Source of the DNA: Sedimenticola_A sp040506895
Lineage (GTDB): Bacteria; Pseudomonadota; Gammaproteobacteria; Chromatiales; Chromatiaceae
NCBI GenBank assembly: GCA_040506895.1
Contig: JBEVVY010000001.1
Coordinates: forward strand, 1 to 64,000
Length of the DNA: 64,000 bases
Reading direction: 5' to 3'
Shown piece by piece: positions 16,880-25,227 of the stretch (position 1 is the first letter of the stretch; every line of letters starts with the position of its first letter). Below the pieces are notes generated by a model. It had not been told where the DNA came from. It saw only the letters and a list, made by a program, of their open reading frames with translations, and did not search any database. The position numbers and the translations under genes are program-made.

Positions 16880-18655
16880 ATGTCCGGGCGATTGACACTG
16901 CTGGTTTGTGACTACTACCTCCGGGAGGTGACCAGGGTCGTGGAGGAGGAGGCCTGCGGTGATGTCGAGGTGATCCCCTACAGGGCCGACTGCGACCATC
17001 CGGAGGCGGTTGCGGACAGCCTGGGTGAGATCCTGGCCCGGCTCACCGATGCCGGGTCGGTATGTGTGCTGGGCGGTCACTGTCTTCTCGGCTTCGAGCA
17101 GAGCAGGCTGTCCGATAATGTCACTTTCCACTCCATGGAGCAGTGCTTCGAGATGCTCATCGCTCCTGAGCAGCTGGACGGTTACATGAAGCAGGGCGTC
17201 CACCTGCTGATACCCGGCATGCTGGCGAACTGGCGGGATCAGTACAAGGCATGGGCCTTCGATGATGCCGATGCCAAGGCGTTTTTCAGGGAATCCACCA
17301 GTCGCCTGGTGCTGTTGGATACGGAGACCACGTCAGCGGCCAACGATGAACTCGAGGCATTTGCAGAGAAGGCCGGCGTGCCCTCGGAAAAGGCAACGGT
17401 TGGCCTCGACGGTCTGAGACTCTTTATCCAGGCGCTGGTCGCACAGTGGCGCGAGGGCAGGTTGCAGGAGGACCAGGCCGGCATGCTGCAGGAGAAGGAG
17501 CGACAACTGGCGGACTACGCCATGGTCAATGACCTGATGAGTGGTATCACCGCCCTTACCGACGAGGCCTCGGTGGTGAACCAGGTGCTCGAGCTGTTCA
17601 CCATGTTCTGCGGTCCGGGGCAGGTGGTCTACCAGCCGCTGACAGAGGATGGGCCGGGAGAGGTCGTCTTCACCCCGCCGTTCAGCACCATTGAGGAGGG
17701 TGAGGCTGAACGGCTGGCCGGTTTCACCACGCGCTATGAACTGGATGAAGCGGGGGGTGGTTTCACCCTGGTGATCGAGCGCCAGGGGATGCGCTATGGG
17801 GTGGTCTCGGTGAAGGACATCGCCTTTCCCCAGTACCGCCAGCACTACCTCAATCTCTCCCTCAGCATCACACCGGTCATTGCACTCGCCCTGAGCAACG
17901 CCCGCACCTACCAGAAACAGCTGGCAGCAGAGGAGAGGGTGAAGGGGTTGAATGAGCAGCTGAAGCAGAAGCTGATTGCAGTCAATGCCCTCAACAAGGA
18001 GCTGGAGGCGTTCACCTACTCCGTCTCCCATGATCTCAGGGCACCCCTGCGCAGCCTGGACGGCTTCAGCCAGATGCTGGTGCGGGACTACCCGGAAAAA
18101 CTCGATGAACGGGGTCAGCACCTGCTGGAGCGGGTGCGTGCCAACGCCCAGCGCATGGGGCAGCTGATCGATGACATGCTGCGTCTCTCGCGCCTGACCC
18201 GGGGAGAACTCAGCCTGGCGCAGGTGGATCTCAGCGCCATTGCATCAGAGCTGGCCGAAGACCTTGCACAGGGAGATACCGGCCGACAGGTCGAGTTCGT
18301 TATTGCCGATGGCGTGGGCGCCCGGTGTGATGGGGGCATGTTGAAGATCGTGCTCGAGAACCTACTGGGCAACGCCTGGAAATACACCGGCAAGACGTCC
18401 GCGGCAGTGATCGAATTCGGTACTGCAGAGATGGAGGACGAAACGGCCTATTACGTGAGAGACAACGGTGCGGGATTCGACATGGCCTATGCAGACAGGC
18501 TGTTCAGGCCGTTTCAGCGCCTGCACAGCGATGAAGAGTTCCAGGGAACCGGGATTGGATTGGCCACGGTACAGAGGATCATCCAGCGCCACGGCGGGAG
18601 ACTGTGGGCTGAGGGTGCGCCGGGTGAGGGCGCTGTTTTCTACTTTACCCTGTGA
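16880..18655 (+). CDS. DUF1638-GAF-histidine kinase fusion
   Basis: 591 residues, soluble. Residues 1-195 resemble DUF1638 (LLVCDYYLREV, VLGGHCLLGF, MEQCFEMLIAPEQ, LLIPGMLANWRDQYKAW), a family found beside corrinoid methyltransferases in methanogens and acetogens. A GAF-like segment follows (215-350), then a phytochrome-type DHp with phospho-His384 in SHDLRAPLRSLDGF and an HATPase domain ending in FYFTL. The kinase type pairs with Rcp1-like receivers, and the next gene is one. The start is ATG 16880, after AGGAGG. Its position after the methyltransferase pair suggests that it reads corrinoid or methyl state; this is inference. Confidence 0.85.
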   Translation: MSGRLTLLVCDYYLREVTRVVEEEACGDVEVIPYRADCDHPEAVADSLGEILARLTDAGSVCVLGGHCLLGFEQSRLSDNVTFHSMEQCFEMLIAPEQLDGYMKQGVHLLIPGMLANWRDQYKAWAFDDADAKAFFRESTSRLVLLDTETTSAANDELEAFAEKAGVPSEKATVGLDGLRLFIQALVAQWREGRLQEDQAGMLQEKERQLADYAMVNDLMSGITALTDEASVVNQVLELFTMFCGPGQVVYQPLTEDGPGEVVFTPPFSTIEEGEAERLAGFTTRYELDEAGGGFTLVIERQGMRYGVVSVKDIAFPQYRQHYLNLSLSITPVIALALSNARTYQKQLAAEERVKGLNEQLKQKLIAVNALNKELEAFTYSVSHDLRAPLRSLDGFSQMLVRDYPEKLDERGQHLLERVRANAQRMGQLIDDMLRLSRLTRGELSLAQVDLSAIASELAEDLAQGDTGRQVEFVIADGVGARCDGGMLKIVLENLLGNAWKYTGKTSAAVIEFGTAEMEDETAYYVRDNGAGFDMAYADRLFRPFQRLHSDEEFQGTGIGLATVQRIIQRHGGRLWAEGAPGEGAVFYFTL

Positions 18656-18663
18656 GGTTGGTC

Positions 18664-19107
18664 ATGGGACAGGCGGTAGAGAAGACTATTCTGCTGGTCG
18701 AAGACAGGGATGATGATCTCGAGTTGACCCTCGATGCCTTCAGGCAGCATGGACTGGTTGACCAGGTGACAGTAGTGAGGGACGGGCAGGAGGCCCTGGA
18801 GTGCCTGCTGGGCGAGGGTGCCTACCAGGAGGAAGGGGCATTTCGGCCAAAATTGATACTGCTCGATCTCGACCTGCCGAAGCTGCACGGTTTCCAGGTC
18901 CTCGAGCGGATACGGCAGGATGAGAGAACCCGCCAGCTGCCGGTGGTGGTACTGACTTCATCCGCCCAGCAGGAGGACAGGCTGGCCAGTTACGACCTGG
19001 GGGCCAGCGGTTATGTACGCAAACCGGTGAGTTACGAGGCATTTATCCAGGCGGTGAAGAGCCTGGAGCGGTTCTGGCTGGGGCTGAATGAACTACCCTT
19101 TGAGTAG
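18664..19107 (+). CDS. Single-domain response regulator, Rcp1-like
   Basis: 147 residues, a CheY-like receiver of the Rcp1 subtype (ILLVEDRDDDLELTLDAF, ILLDLDLPKLHGFQVL, VVLTSSAQQEDRLASYDLGASGYVRKPV). The phospho-acceptor is Asp68. It has no output domain. It starts eight bases after the DUF1638-kinase stop and is its probable phosphotransfer partner, by analogy with phytochrome-Rcp1 pairs. The downstream acceptor is unknown; a phosphorelay back to the HPt-less kinases nearby seems unlikely, so action by protein binding is inferred. Confidence 0.93.
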   Translation: MGQAVEKTILLVEDRDDDLELTLDAFRQHGLVDQVTVVRDGQEALECLLGEGAYQEEGAFRPKLILLDLDLPKLHGFQVLERIRQDERTRQLPVVVLTSSAQQEDRLASYDLGASGYVRKPVSYEAFIQAVKSLERFWLGLNELPFE

Positions 19108-19140
19108 GGCTGTCCATCCAGCCGCTTCAAGCGAGACACA

Positions 19141-20727
19141 ATGAACAAACGACTTGAAATACTGCTGATCGAAGACTCCGAGGACGAGGCACTGCTGGTC
19201 GAGGATGCCCTGCTCCAGGGGGGCTTCGAGCCGCAAATCCGGCGGGTCGAGACCGAGGGCGAGATGCGCGCCGCCCTCGATGAAAAGTCCTGGGACCTGC
19301 TGCTGGTGGACTATCTGCTGCCCCATTTCAGTGCGCCGGCGGCATTGAAGGTCTACCACTCCCTGTTGCTGGACATCCCCTTCATCGTGGTCTCCGGGCA
19401 GGTGAACGAAGAGAACGCCGTGGAGATCATGCGCAACGGCGCCCACGACTACATCTCCAAGCAGAAGCTCGCCTTCCTGGTGCCGGCTGTCGAGAGGGAG
19501 CTGCTCGAGACAGAGGGCAGGCGGCAGCGCCAGCAGGTCGAAGAAGAGCTGAACCGCCTGCGCCACTACCTGCAGAACGTTATCGACTCCATGCCCTCGG
19601 TGCTCGTGGGGGTGGATGAAGAGGGGCAGATCACCCACTGGAATCACGAGGCGGAGCGTTTCAGCGGTATCAGCGGGGATGATGCCACCGGCAGGCACAT
19701 CGAACAGGTGATGCCGCTGCTCTCGGCCCAGATGGAGCAGGTGCGCGAGGCGATACGCAACAAGCAGATCCAGGAGGTGGGACGCCAGACCCATGATATG
19801 GACGGAGAGCACTGTTATGCGGATATCACCATCTTCCCCCTGGTCGCCAACGCCGCGACCGGTGCGGTGATCCGACTCGACGATGTGACCGAGCGGGTGC
19901 GCATGGAAGAGATGATGATGCAGACCGAGAAGATGATGTCCGTGGGAGGTCTGGCTGCCGGTATGGCCCATGAGATCAACAACCCGCTGGGCGGTATGCT
20001 GCAGGGTATGCAGAATATCCGCAGGCGGCTGAAACCTGACCTGGCGAAGAACCGGGAGCTTGCGGACGCCATCGGGCTCGATTTCGACCGGGTACAGCAG
20101 TACCTGGAACAGCGCGACATCTACCACCTCATGGAAGGGATCGCCGAGGCGGGACGCAGGGCAAGCGGTATCGTTGAGAACATGCTCAGTTTCAGCCGCA
20201 AGACCGAGCCCGGGTTCAGTGCCGTCGACATGGCCTCCCTGGTGGACAGAACCCTGGAACTGGCGTCGGTGGATTACGACCTGAAGAAGCGGTACGACTT
20301 CCGGCAGATCGAGATCGAGCGGGACTATGAACAGGGTCTGCCCTCTGCAAGGTGTGCCGTGAGCGAGATCCAGCAGGTCCTGCTCAACCTGTTGCGCAAC
20401 GCCGCCCAGGCGCTCTTCACCCAGGATGATGAAGAGAGGCGGGATGTGCGGATCCGAATCGGTCTTCACCGGGAAGGAGAGATGATCAGGATAGAGGTGG
20501 AGGATAACGGCGCCGGTATGACCGAGACGGTCCGGCGACGGGCCTTCGAGCCCTTCTTCACCACCAGGCCCGTTGGAGAGGGTACCGGGCTTGGGCTGTC
20601 GGTCTCCTATTTCATCGTCTGCGATCAGCACGGTGGCGAGATGTCGGTTGATTCGGAGCCTGGAGAAGGCAGCAGGTTCATCGTCAAGCTGCCACTCTGG
20701 CGCGACGGTATGAAGGGGGATCGATGA
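19141..20727 (+). CDS. Receiver-PAS-histidine kinase
   Basis: 528 residues. An N-terminal receiver (phospho-Asp57 in LLLVDYLLP), PAS at about 140-255 (NVIDSMPSVLVGVDEEGQITHWN), DHp with phospho-His277 (AAGMAHEINNPLGG) and HATPase (LLNLLRNAAQAL, DNGAGM, GTGLGLS). The PAS and kinase core closely parallel the third PAS plus core of the kinase at 12443. A receiver placed before the kinase suggests that another kinase of the locus gates its activity. It starts 33 bases after the Rcp1-like gene; the ribosome site is weak. Confidence 0.93.
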   Translation: MNKRLEILLIEDSEDEALLVEDALLQGGFEPQIRRVETEGEMRAALDEKSWDLLLVDYLLPHFSAPAALKVYHSLLLDIPFIVVSGQVNEENAVEIMRNGAHDYISKQKLAFLVPAVERELLETEGRRQRQQVEEELNRLRHYLQNVIDSMPSVLVGVDEEGQITHWNHEAERFSGISGDDATGRHIEQVMPLLSAQMEQVREAIRNKQIQEVGRQTHDMDGEHCYADITIFPLVANAATGAVIRLDDVTERVRMEEMMMQTEKMMSVGGLAAGMAHEINNPLGGMLQGMQNIRRRLKPDLAKNRELADAIGLDFDRVQQYLEQRDIYHLMEGIAEAGRRASGIVENMLSFSRKTEPGFSAVDMASLVDRTLELASVDYDLKKRYDFRQIEIERDYEQGLPSARCAVSEIQQVLLNLLRNAAQALFTQDDEERRDVRIRIGLHREGEMIRIEVEDNGAGMTETVRRRAFEPFFTTRPVGEGTGLGLSVSYFIVCDQHGGEMSVDSEPGEGSRFIVKLPLWRDGMKGDR

Positions 20728-20740
20728 AGCGGGGAAAAAG

Positions 20741-22924
20741 ATGACAGTTCGCCTGTTCAGGATGCTTCTGCTCTTATCCGCCCTGCTGGCAGGGATGCCA
20801 GGGTATGCAGAGCAGGCAGAGCCCCTGGTGGTGGCCGTTCACAAGCACTTTCCTCCTCACTATCTCCTCGATGAAAACCGGGCCCCCGACGGTTTTGCCG
20901 TGGAGATCCTGGAAGCGATTGCAAGCGACGCCGGTCTCCGGCTGGTCTACCGGGTCTACGATGACTGGGTGGGCATGCAGGAGGCGTTGCGCAGGGGAGA
21001 TGCGGATATCATCCCAAATATGGGTATAACCCCCCAGCGCAAGGCGTTTGCCACCTTTACGGATCCCGTGGAGACATTCGCCATCGGGCTCTTCGTCCGT
21101 GAAACCAACCAGGATATCAACGGGCTGACCGACCTGGCCGGAAAGCGGGCTGCAGGCGTGGAGAGAAACGTCGGCCTGCGGCTGCTCAAGGCGGCGGGCA
21201 ATATCGAGGTGATCACCTACGACTCCCAGGAACACGCCCTGTTCGCACTGCTGGCGGGTGAGGTGGAGGCCTTCGCCTACCCGATCCCCGTGGCCTGGAA
21301 GAGTGCCCGGAGTGCCGGCGTGGAGGGTCTGATCAAGCAGGTGGGAACACCCCTGGAAGAGATCAAGCGGGCAATTGGGGTTCGCAAGGGTGACCAGGTG
21401 CTGCTGGAGAGACTGAACGCGTTGGTCAACCGGTTCGTCGGTACCCCGGAGTATGCAAGGATCTACAGTACCTGGTTCGGGGCCCCTGAACCCTACTGGA
21501 CGGTACGGCGTGTCATGCTGGTGGGGGGCGGTGGCAGTGCCCTGTTGCTGGTCCTGATCGTCATCGCCATGGCCTACTGGCGTTACCGAACGACCGTGGT
21601 GCTCTACCGGGATCTGAAAGATAGTGTCGATGAGCGGGACCGGGCCCAGCAGGCGCTGGAACGCCTCAACGCCGAGTTGGAGTCCCGGGTGGATCAGCGC
21701 ACCGGTGAGCTTCAGAAGGAGATACGGGAGCGTAAAGAGACCGAGGAGCGCCTGAGAAGGAGCGAGCAGAGCCTCGAGAAGGCCCAGCATATCGCAGGCC
21801 TGGGTAACTGGGAGTGGGATATTTCCAGTGGAGAGCTCTCCTGGTCGGATGAGATCTATAATATTTTCGGTCTCGATGCTGACCAATTTTCCCCTGAGTA
21901 CGATAGTTTTCTGGCGTGTATACACCCTGAAGATCGTGACAGGGTGAAAGAGGCCGTCGACCGAGCCCTGCACCAGCACCAGCCCTACAGGGTTGAGCAC
22001 CGGCTGCTGCGACCAGATGGTGAAGTGCGTTATGTCCAGGAGCAGGGGGAGGTGACCAGGGACCCGTACGACACGCCGCTGCGCATGATCGGTATCGTGC
22101 ACGATATCACCGATCGCAAGCGCATGGAGTCGACAATGGTGCAGACCGAGAAGATGATGTCGGTGGGTGGCCTGGCTGCCGGCATGGCCCATGAACTCAA
22201 CAATCCCCTGGGGGGTGTTCTCCATGGGCTGCAGAACATGAGACGCAGGCTCTCCCCGGAACTGGAGAAGAACCTGGAGGTGGCGGGCCGATTGGGATTG
22301 GACCTGGCGTTGGTTCAGCGCTACCTGGAACAACGGGAGATCCTCGGATTCCTGGATGGAATCGCGGATGCCGGCCAGCGTGCCAGTGCGATTGTCCGCA
22401 ACATGCTGCAGTTCAGTCGCAAGAGTAAAATCGAGAAGGATAAGGTCGATCTTAGCGAACTGCTGGAACAGACCCTGGAACTGGCGGCAGTGGATTACGA
22501 CCTGAAGAAGCGTTTCGATTTCCGTAATATAGAGGTCATCAGGGAGCTGGAGCCCGGTCTGCCGAAGGTCTCCTGTGTGGCCTCCGAGATCCAGCAGGTG
22601 CTGCTGAACCTGCTGCGTAATGCGGCACAGGCGTTCAGTGAAGCGCACGATGCACTACAGACAACTCCGCGCATCGTCATACGCCTGGCCAGGGAGAGCG
22701 ACAGGGTGATGATCGAGGTCGAGGACAACGGCCCGGGAATGGACGATCAGACCCGCAAGCGGGTGTTCGAGCCCTTCTTCACGACCCGCCCCCCGGGGGA
22801 GGGTACCGGGCTCGGACTGTCGGTCTCCTACTTCATCATCTGTGATGAGCATGGTGGCGAGATGCGGGTCGAATCTGCGCCCGGTCAGGGCAGCAGGTTC
22901 ATTATTGGCCTACCCTTGGTATAG
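20741..22924 (+). CDS. Histidine kinase with periplasmic SBP_bac_3 sensor and PAS domain
   Basis: 727 residues. Signal peptide (cleavage near GYAEQA), type 3 solute-binding domain at about 28-245 (HKHFPPHYLLDENRAPDGFAVEI is the typical opening), TM helix 255-282, coiled coil, PAS 350-465, DHp with phospho-His484, and HATPase. Binding domains of this type take polar amino acids and related small ligands; the ligand is not readable. The kinase core matches the two others in the locus. The gene begins 13 bases after the receiver-PAS-kinase gene. No receiver is attached. Confidence 0.93.
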   Translation: MTVRLFRMLLLLSALLAGMPGYAEQAEPLVVAVHKHFPPHYLLDENRAPDGFAVEILEAIASDAGLRLVYRVYDDWVGMQEALRRGDADIIPNMGITPQRKAFATFTDPVETFAIGLFVRETNQDINGLTDLAGKRAAGVERNVGLRLLKAAGNIEVITYDSQEHALFALLAGEVEAFAYPIPVAWKSARSAGVEGLIKQVGTPLEEIKRAIGVRKGDQVLLERLNALVNRFVGTPEYARIYSTWFGAPEPYWTVRRVMLVGGGGSALLLVLIVIAMAYWRYRTTVVLYRDLKDSVDERDRAQQALERLNAELESRVDQRTGELQKEIRERKETEERLRRSEQSLEKAQHIAGLGNWEWDISSGELSWSDEIYNIFGLDADQFSPEYDSFLACIHPEDRDRVKEAVDRALHQHQPYRVEHRLLRPDGEVRYVQEQGEVTRDPYDTPLRMIGIVHDITDRKRMESTMVQTEKMMSVGGLAAGMAHELNNPLGGVLHGLQNMRRRLSPELEKNLEVAGRLGLDLALVQRYLEQREILGFLDGIADAGQRASAIVRNMLQFSRKSKIEKDKVDLSELLEQTLELAAVDYDLKKRFDFRNIEVIRELEPGLPKVSCVASEIQQVLLNLLRNAAQAFSEAHDALQTTPRIVIRLARESDRVMIEVEDNGPGMDDQTRKRVFEPFFTTRPPGEGTGLGLSVSYFIICDEHGGEMRVESAPGQGSRFIIGLPLV

Positions 22925-22988
22925 GGGAGGTATGAGATGGTTGTCACTGCGGACAACCACTGGTTGAGAAAGAGACGAGGTTATCCCT

Positions 22989-23357
22989 ATGTCCCTCATA
23001 TTGATTGTTGATGACGAAGAGTCGGTACTGCTCAATCTCGTGGCCTTTATCGAGGATGAGGGGTATGAGGTGATTTCCGCCTCGGATGGTGAACAGGCAC
23101 TGAAGATCATCGACGAGCGCAAGCCGGATCTCGGCATTATGGATATGCGGCTGCCGGGAATGGATGGCAACGAGTTGATCATCAAGGCCCACCAGTTGCA
23201 CGGGGCGATGAAGTACCTGGTACATACCGGCTCGGCAGACTATATACTACCCCCTGAGCTGGTGGGTATCGGGCTGAGCGAGAAGAACGTCTTCAAAAAG
23301 CCAGTACCGGATATGGCAATCTTTACCCAGGCGATTGCCGATCTGCTGGCAGAATGA
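22989..23357 (+). CDS. Single-domain response regulator
   Basis: 122 residues, CheY-like: LILIVDDEESVLLNL, phospho-Asp52 in GIMDMRLPGMDG, and the conserved Lys in VFKKPVPDM. No output domain. It lies 64 bases after the SBP_bac_3 kinase, which is its likely partner, and 34 bases before the HD-GYP protein. Spacing and strand fit one operon. Confidence 0.92.
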   Translation: MSLILIVDDEESVLLNLVAFIEDEGYEVISASDGEQALKIIDERKPDLGIMDMRLPGMDGNELIIKAHQLHGAMKYLVHTGSADYILPPELVGIGLSEKNVFKKPVPDMAIFTQAIADLLAE

Positions 23358-23391
23358 CGGATTTCGAAGAGAGGGGTAAGAGTAATTACTG

Positions 23392-25218
23392 ATGGGTGGA
23401 ACGGATAACAAGACAATCCTGGTCGTCGATGACGATCCCGTACTGCGTGAAAGTGTTGCAGCCTACCTGGAGGACAGCGATTTCACGGTGATCACCGCCA
23501 CCAATGGCCGGGAAGGGCTCGAGACACTGGATCAGCAGTCGCCGGACCTGGTGCTGCTGGACCTGCGCATGCCGGTGATGGATGGCATCGAGGCGCTGCC
23601 CCTGATGGTGAAGCAGAATCCTGATACCCCGGTGATCATCGTCTCCGGTATGGGGACCCTGGATGATGCCATCGAGGCCTTGCGGCTGGGGGCCTGGGAC
23701 TTCATCACCAAGCCGGTCCATGACCTGGCGTTTCTGGAGCACTCGGTGATGCGCTCGTTGGAGCGTGCCCACCTCATCAGGGAGAACAAGCGCTATCGCG
23801 AACATCTCGAAGAGGAGGTGATCGCCCGCACCGAGGAGCTGGCTGCCAGGAACGTGGAGCTGGAAGAGAGCCGCCGGGAGATAGAGCAGGCGGCACGGGA
23901 CTGGGACGACGCCTTCAACGCGGTACAGGATCCCCTCTTTATCCATGACGGGGAGTTCCGCATCGTCAACGCCAACAACGCCTACTTCGAACGCACGGGA
24001 GTCTCACGCCAGGAGGCCATCGGCAGGCTCTACTGGGAGCTGTTCCCGAAACTGGATGGGCCCCTGGAGGGTTGCGAGGAGGCGCTGGAGAGCAAAACTG
24101 CTTCGATACCTTCGGAGATCACCACCAACGCGGGCGAAGTCTTCCTCTCGCGCTCATTCGTTATTCTCGGCAATGACCGGGAGTACAAGCACTCGGTGCA
24201 TATCCTGCAGGACATCACCGAGCGCAAGTGGGCCCAGGAGGCGCTGCGCTCCAGCGAGGAGCGTTACCGCCTGATCTTCGAGCAGGGGGGAGACTCCATC
24301 ATCCTTCTCGATCCGAGAAGCGGCGAGATCCTCGATTTCAACGAACAGACCTACAAGACGCTCGGTTACTCCAAGGTGGAGTTCGCCGACCTGAAGATTC
24401 CCGATTTCGAGTGCAGCGAGTCACCCCAGGAGGTGGAGCGCCACTTACAGACGATCCTGGAGAGCGGTGGCGATGTGTTTGCAACCAAGCACCGGACCAA
24501 GGATGGCGATATCCTCGACGTCCAGGTCACTGCCAGGACCATCAACCTGGGCGGGAAGCCCTATATCCAGGCCATCTTCACTGACTTCACCGAGCGCAAC
24601 AGGGCGGAGCAGGAGCGACGTGAGAATATCGAGCGGTTGCACGGTGTACTGGTGAAGACCATCCAGGCCATTGCGCTAACGGTTGAAAAGCGCGACCCCT
24701 ACACCGCGGGCCACCAGGAGCGCGTTTCGGATCTCGCCTCCTCCATCGCCGTAGAGATGGGGCTGGGCGAGGAGCAGGTGGAAGGGATCCGCATGGGGGC
24801 GATGATCCACGATATCGGCAAGGTCTACGTGCCGGGCGAGTTCCTCAACCGTCCGGGCAAGCTCACCGAGGACGAGTTCTCGATCATCAAGACCCATGCC
24901 CAGGTGGGCTACGACATCGTCAAGGATATCGATTTCGCCTGGCCGGTGGCCGAGATGATCTTGCAGCATCACGAGCGGCTCAACGGGTCGGGTTACCCCA
25001 ATGGTCTCAAGGGGGAGGAGATTATCCTGGAGGCCCGGATCATGGCCGTGGCGGACGTGGTGGAGGCGATCTCGTCACATCGTCCCTACCGTCCGGGACT
25101 GGGCATGGACGTTGCACTGGGTGAGATCACCGACAACCGGGGAACATTCTACGACCCGGACGTGGTCGATGCCTGTCTGCGCCTGTTCAACGAGAAGGGC
25201 TACCAGATCGAGCATTGA
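23392..25218 (+). CDS. Receiver-PAS-PAS-HD-GYP cyclic-di-GMP phosphodiesterase
   Basis: 608 residues. Receiver 1-125 with phospho-Asp57 (VLLDLRMPVMDG), coiled coil 130-175, PAS at about 180-285 and 290-405, HD-GYP 420-600. The catalytic features are intact: TAGHQERV, HDIGKVYVP, HHERLNGSGYPNGL. Such enzymes hydrolyse c-di-GMP to pGpG or GMP. It is the only recognisable output protein of the ten-gene locus and would lower c-di-GMP in response to the upstream kinases. It ends nine bases before the end of the convergent FAAL gene. Confidence 0.95.
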   Translation: MGGTDNKTILVVDDDPVLRESVAAYLEDSDFTVITATNGREGLETLDQQSPDLVLLDLRMPVMDGIEALPLMVKQNPDTPVIIVSGMGTLDDAIEALRLGAWDFITKPVHDLAFLEHSVMRSLERAHLIRENKRYREHLEEEVIARTEELAARNVELEESRREIEQAARDWDDAFNAVQDPLFIHDGEFRIVNANNAYFERTGVSRQEAIGRLYWELFPKLDGPLEGCEEALESKTASIPSEITTNAGEVFLSRSFVILGNDREYKHSVHILQDITERKWAQEALRSSEERYRLIFEQGGDSIILLDPRSGEILDFNEQTYKTLGYSKVEFADLKIPDFECSESPQEVERHLQTILESGGDVFATKHRTKDGDILDVQVTARTINLGGKPYIQAIFTDFTERNRAEQERRENIERLHGVLVKTIQAIALTVEKRDPYTAGHQERVSDLASSIAVEMGLGEEQVEGIRMGAMIHDIGKVYVPGEFLNRPGKLTEDEFSIIKTHAQVGYDIVKDIDFAWPVAEMILQHHERLNGSGYPNGLKGEEIILEARIMAVADVVEAISSHRPYRPGLGMDVALGEITDNRGTFYDPDVVDACLRLFNEKGYQIEH

Positions 25219-25227
25219 GCTGCCGGC

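Noticed and set aside
19093..22648. Long minus-strand frames (512 and 624 codons) opposite the kinases
   Set aside because: They are antisense shadows from GC-rich codon bias; the kinase motifs fix the coding strand.
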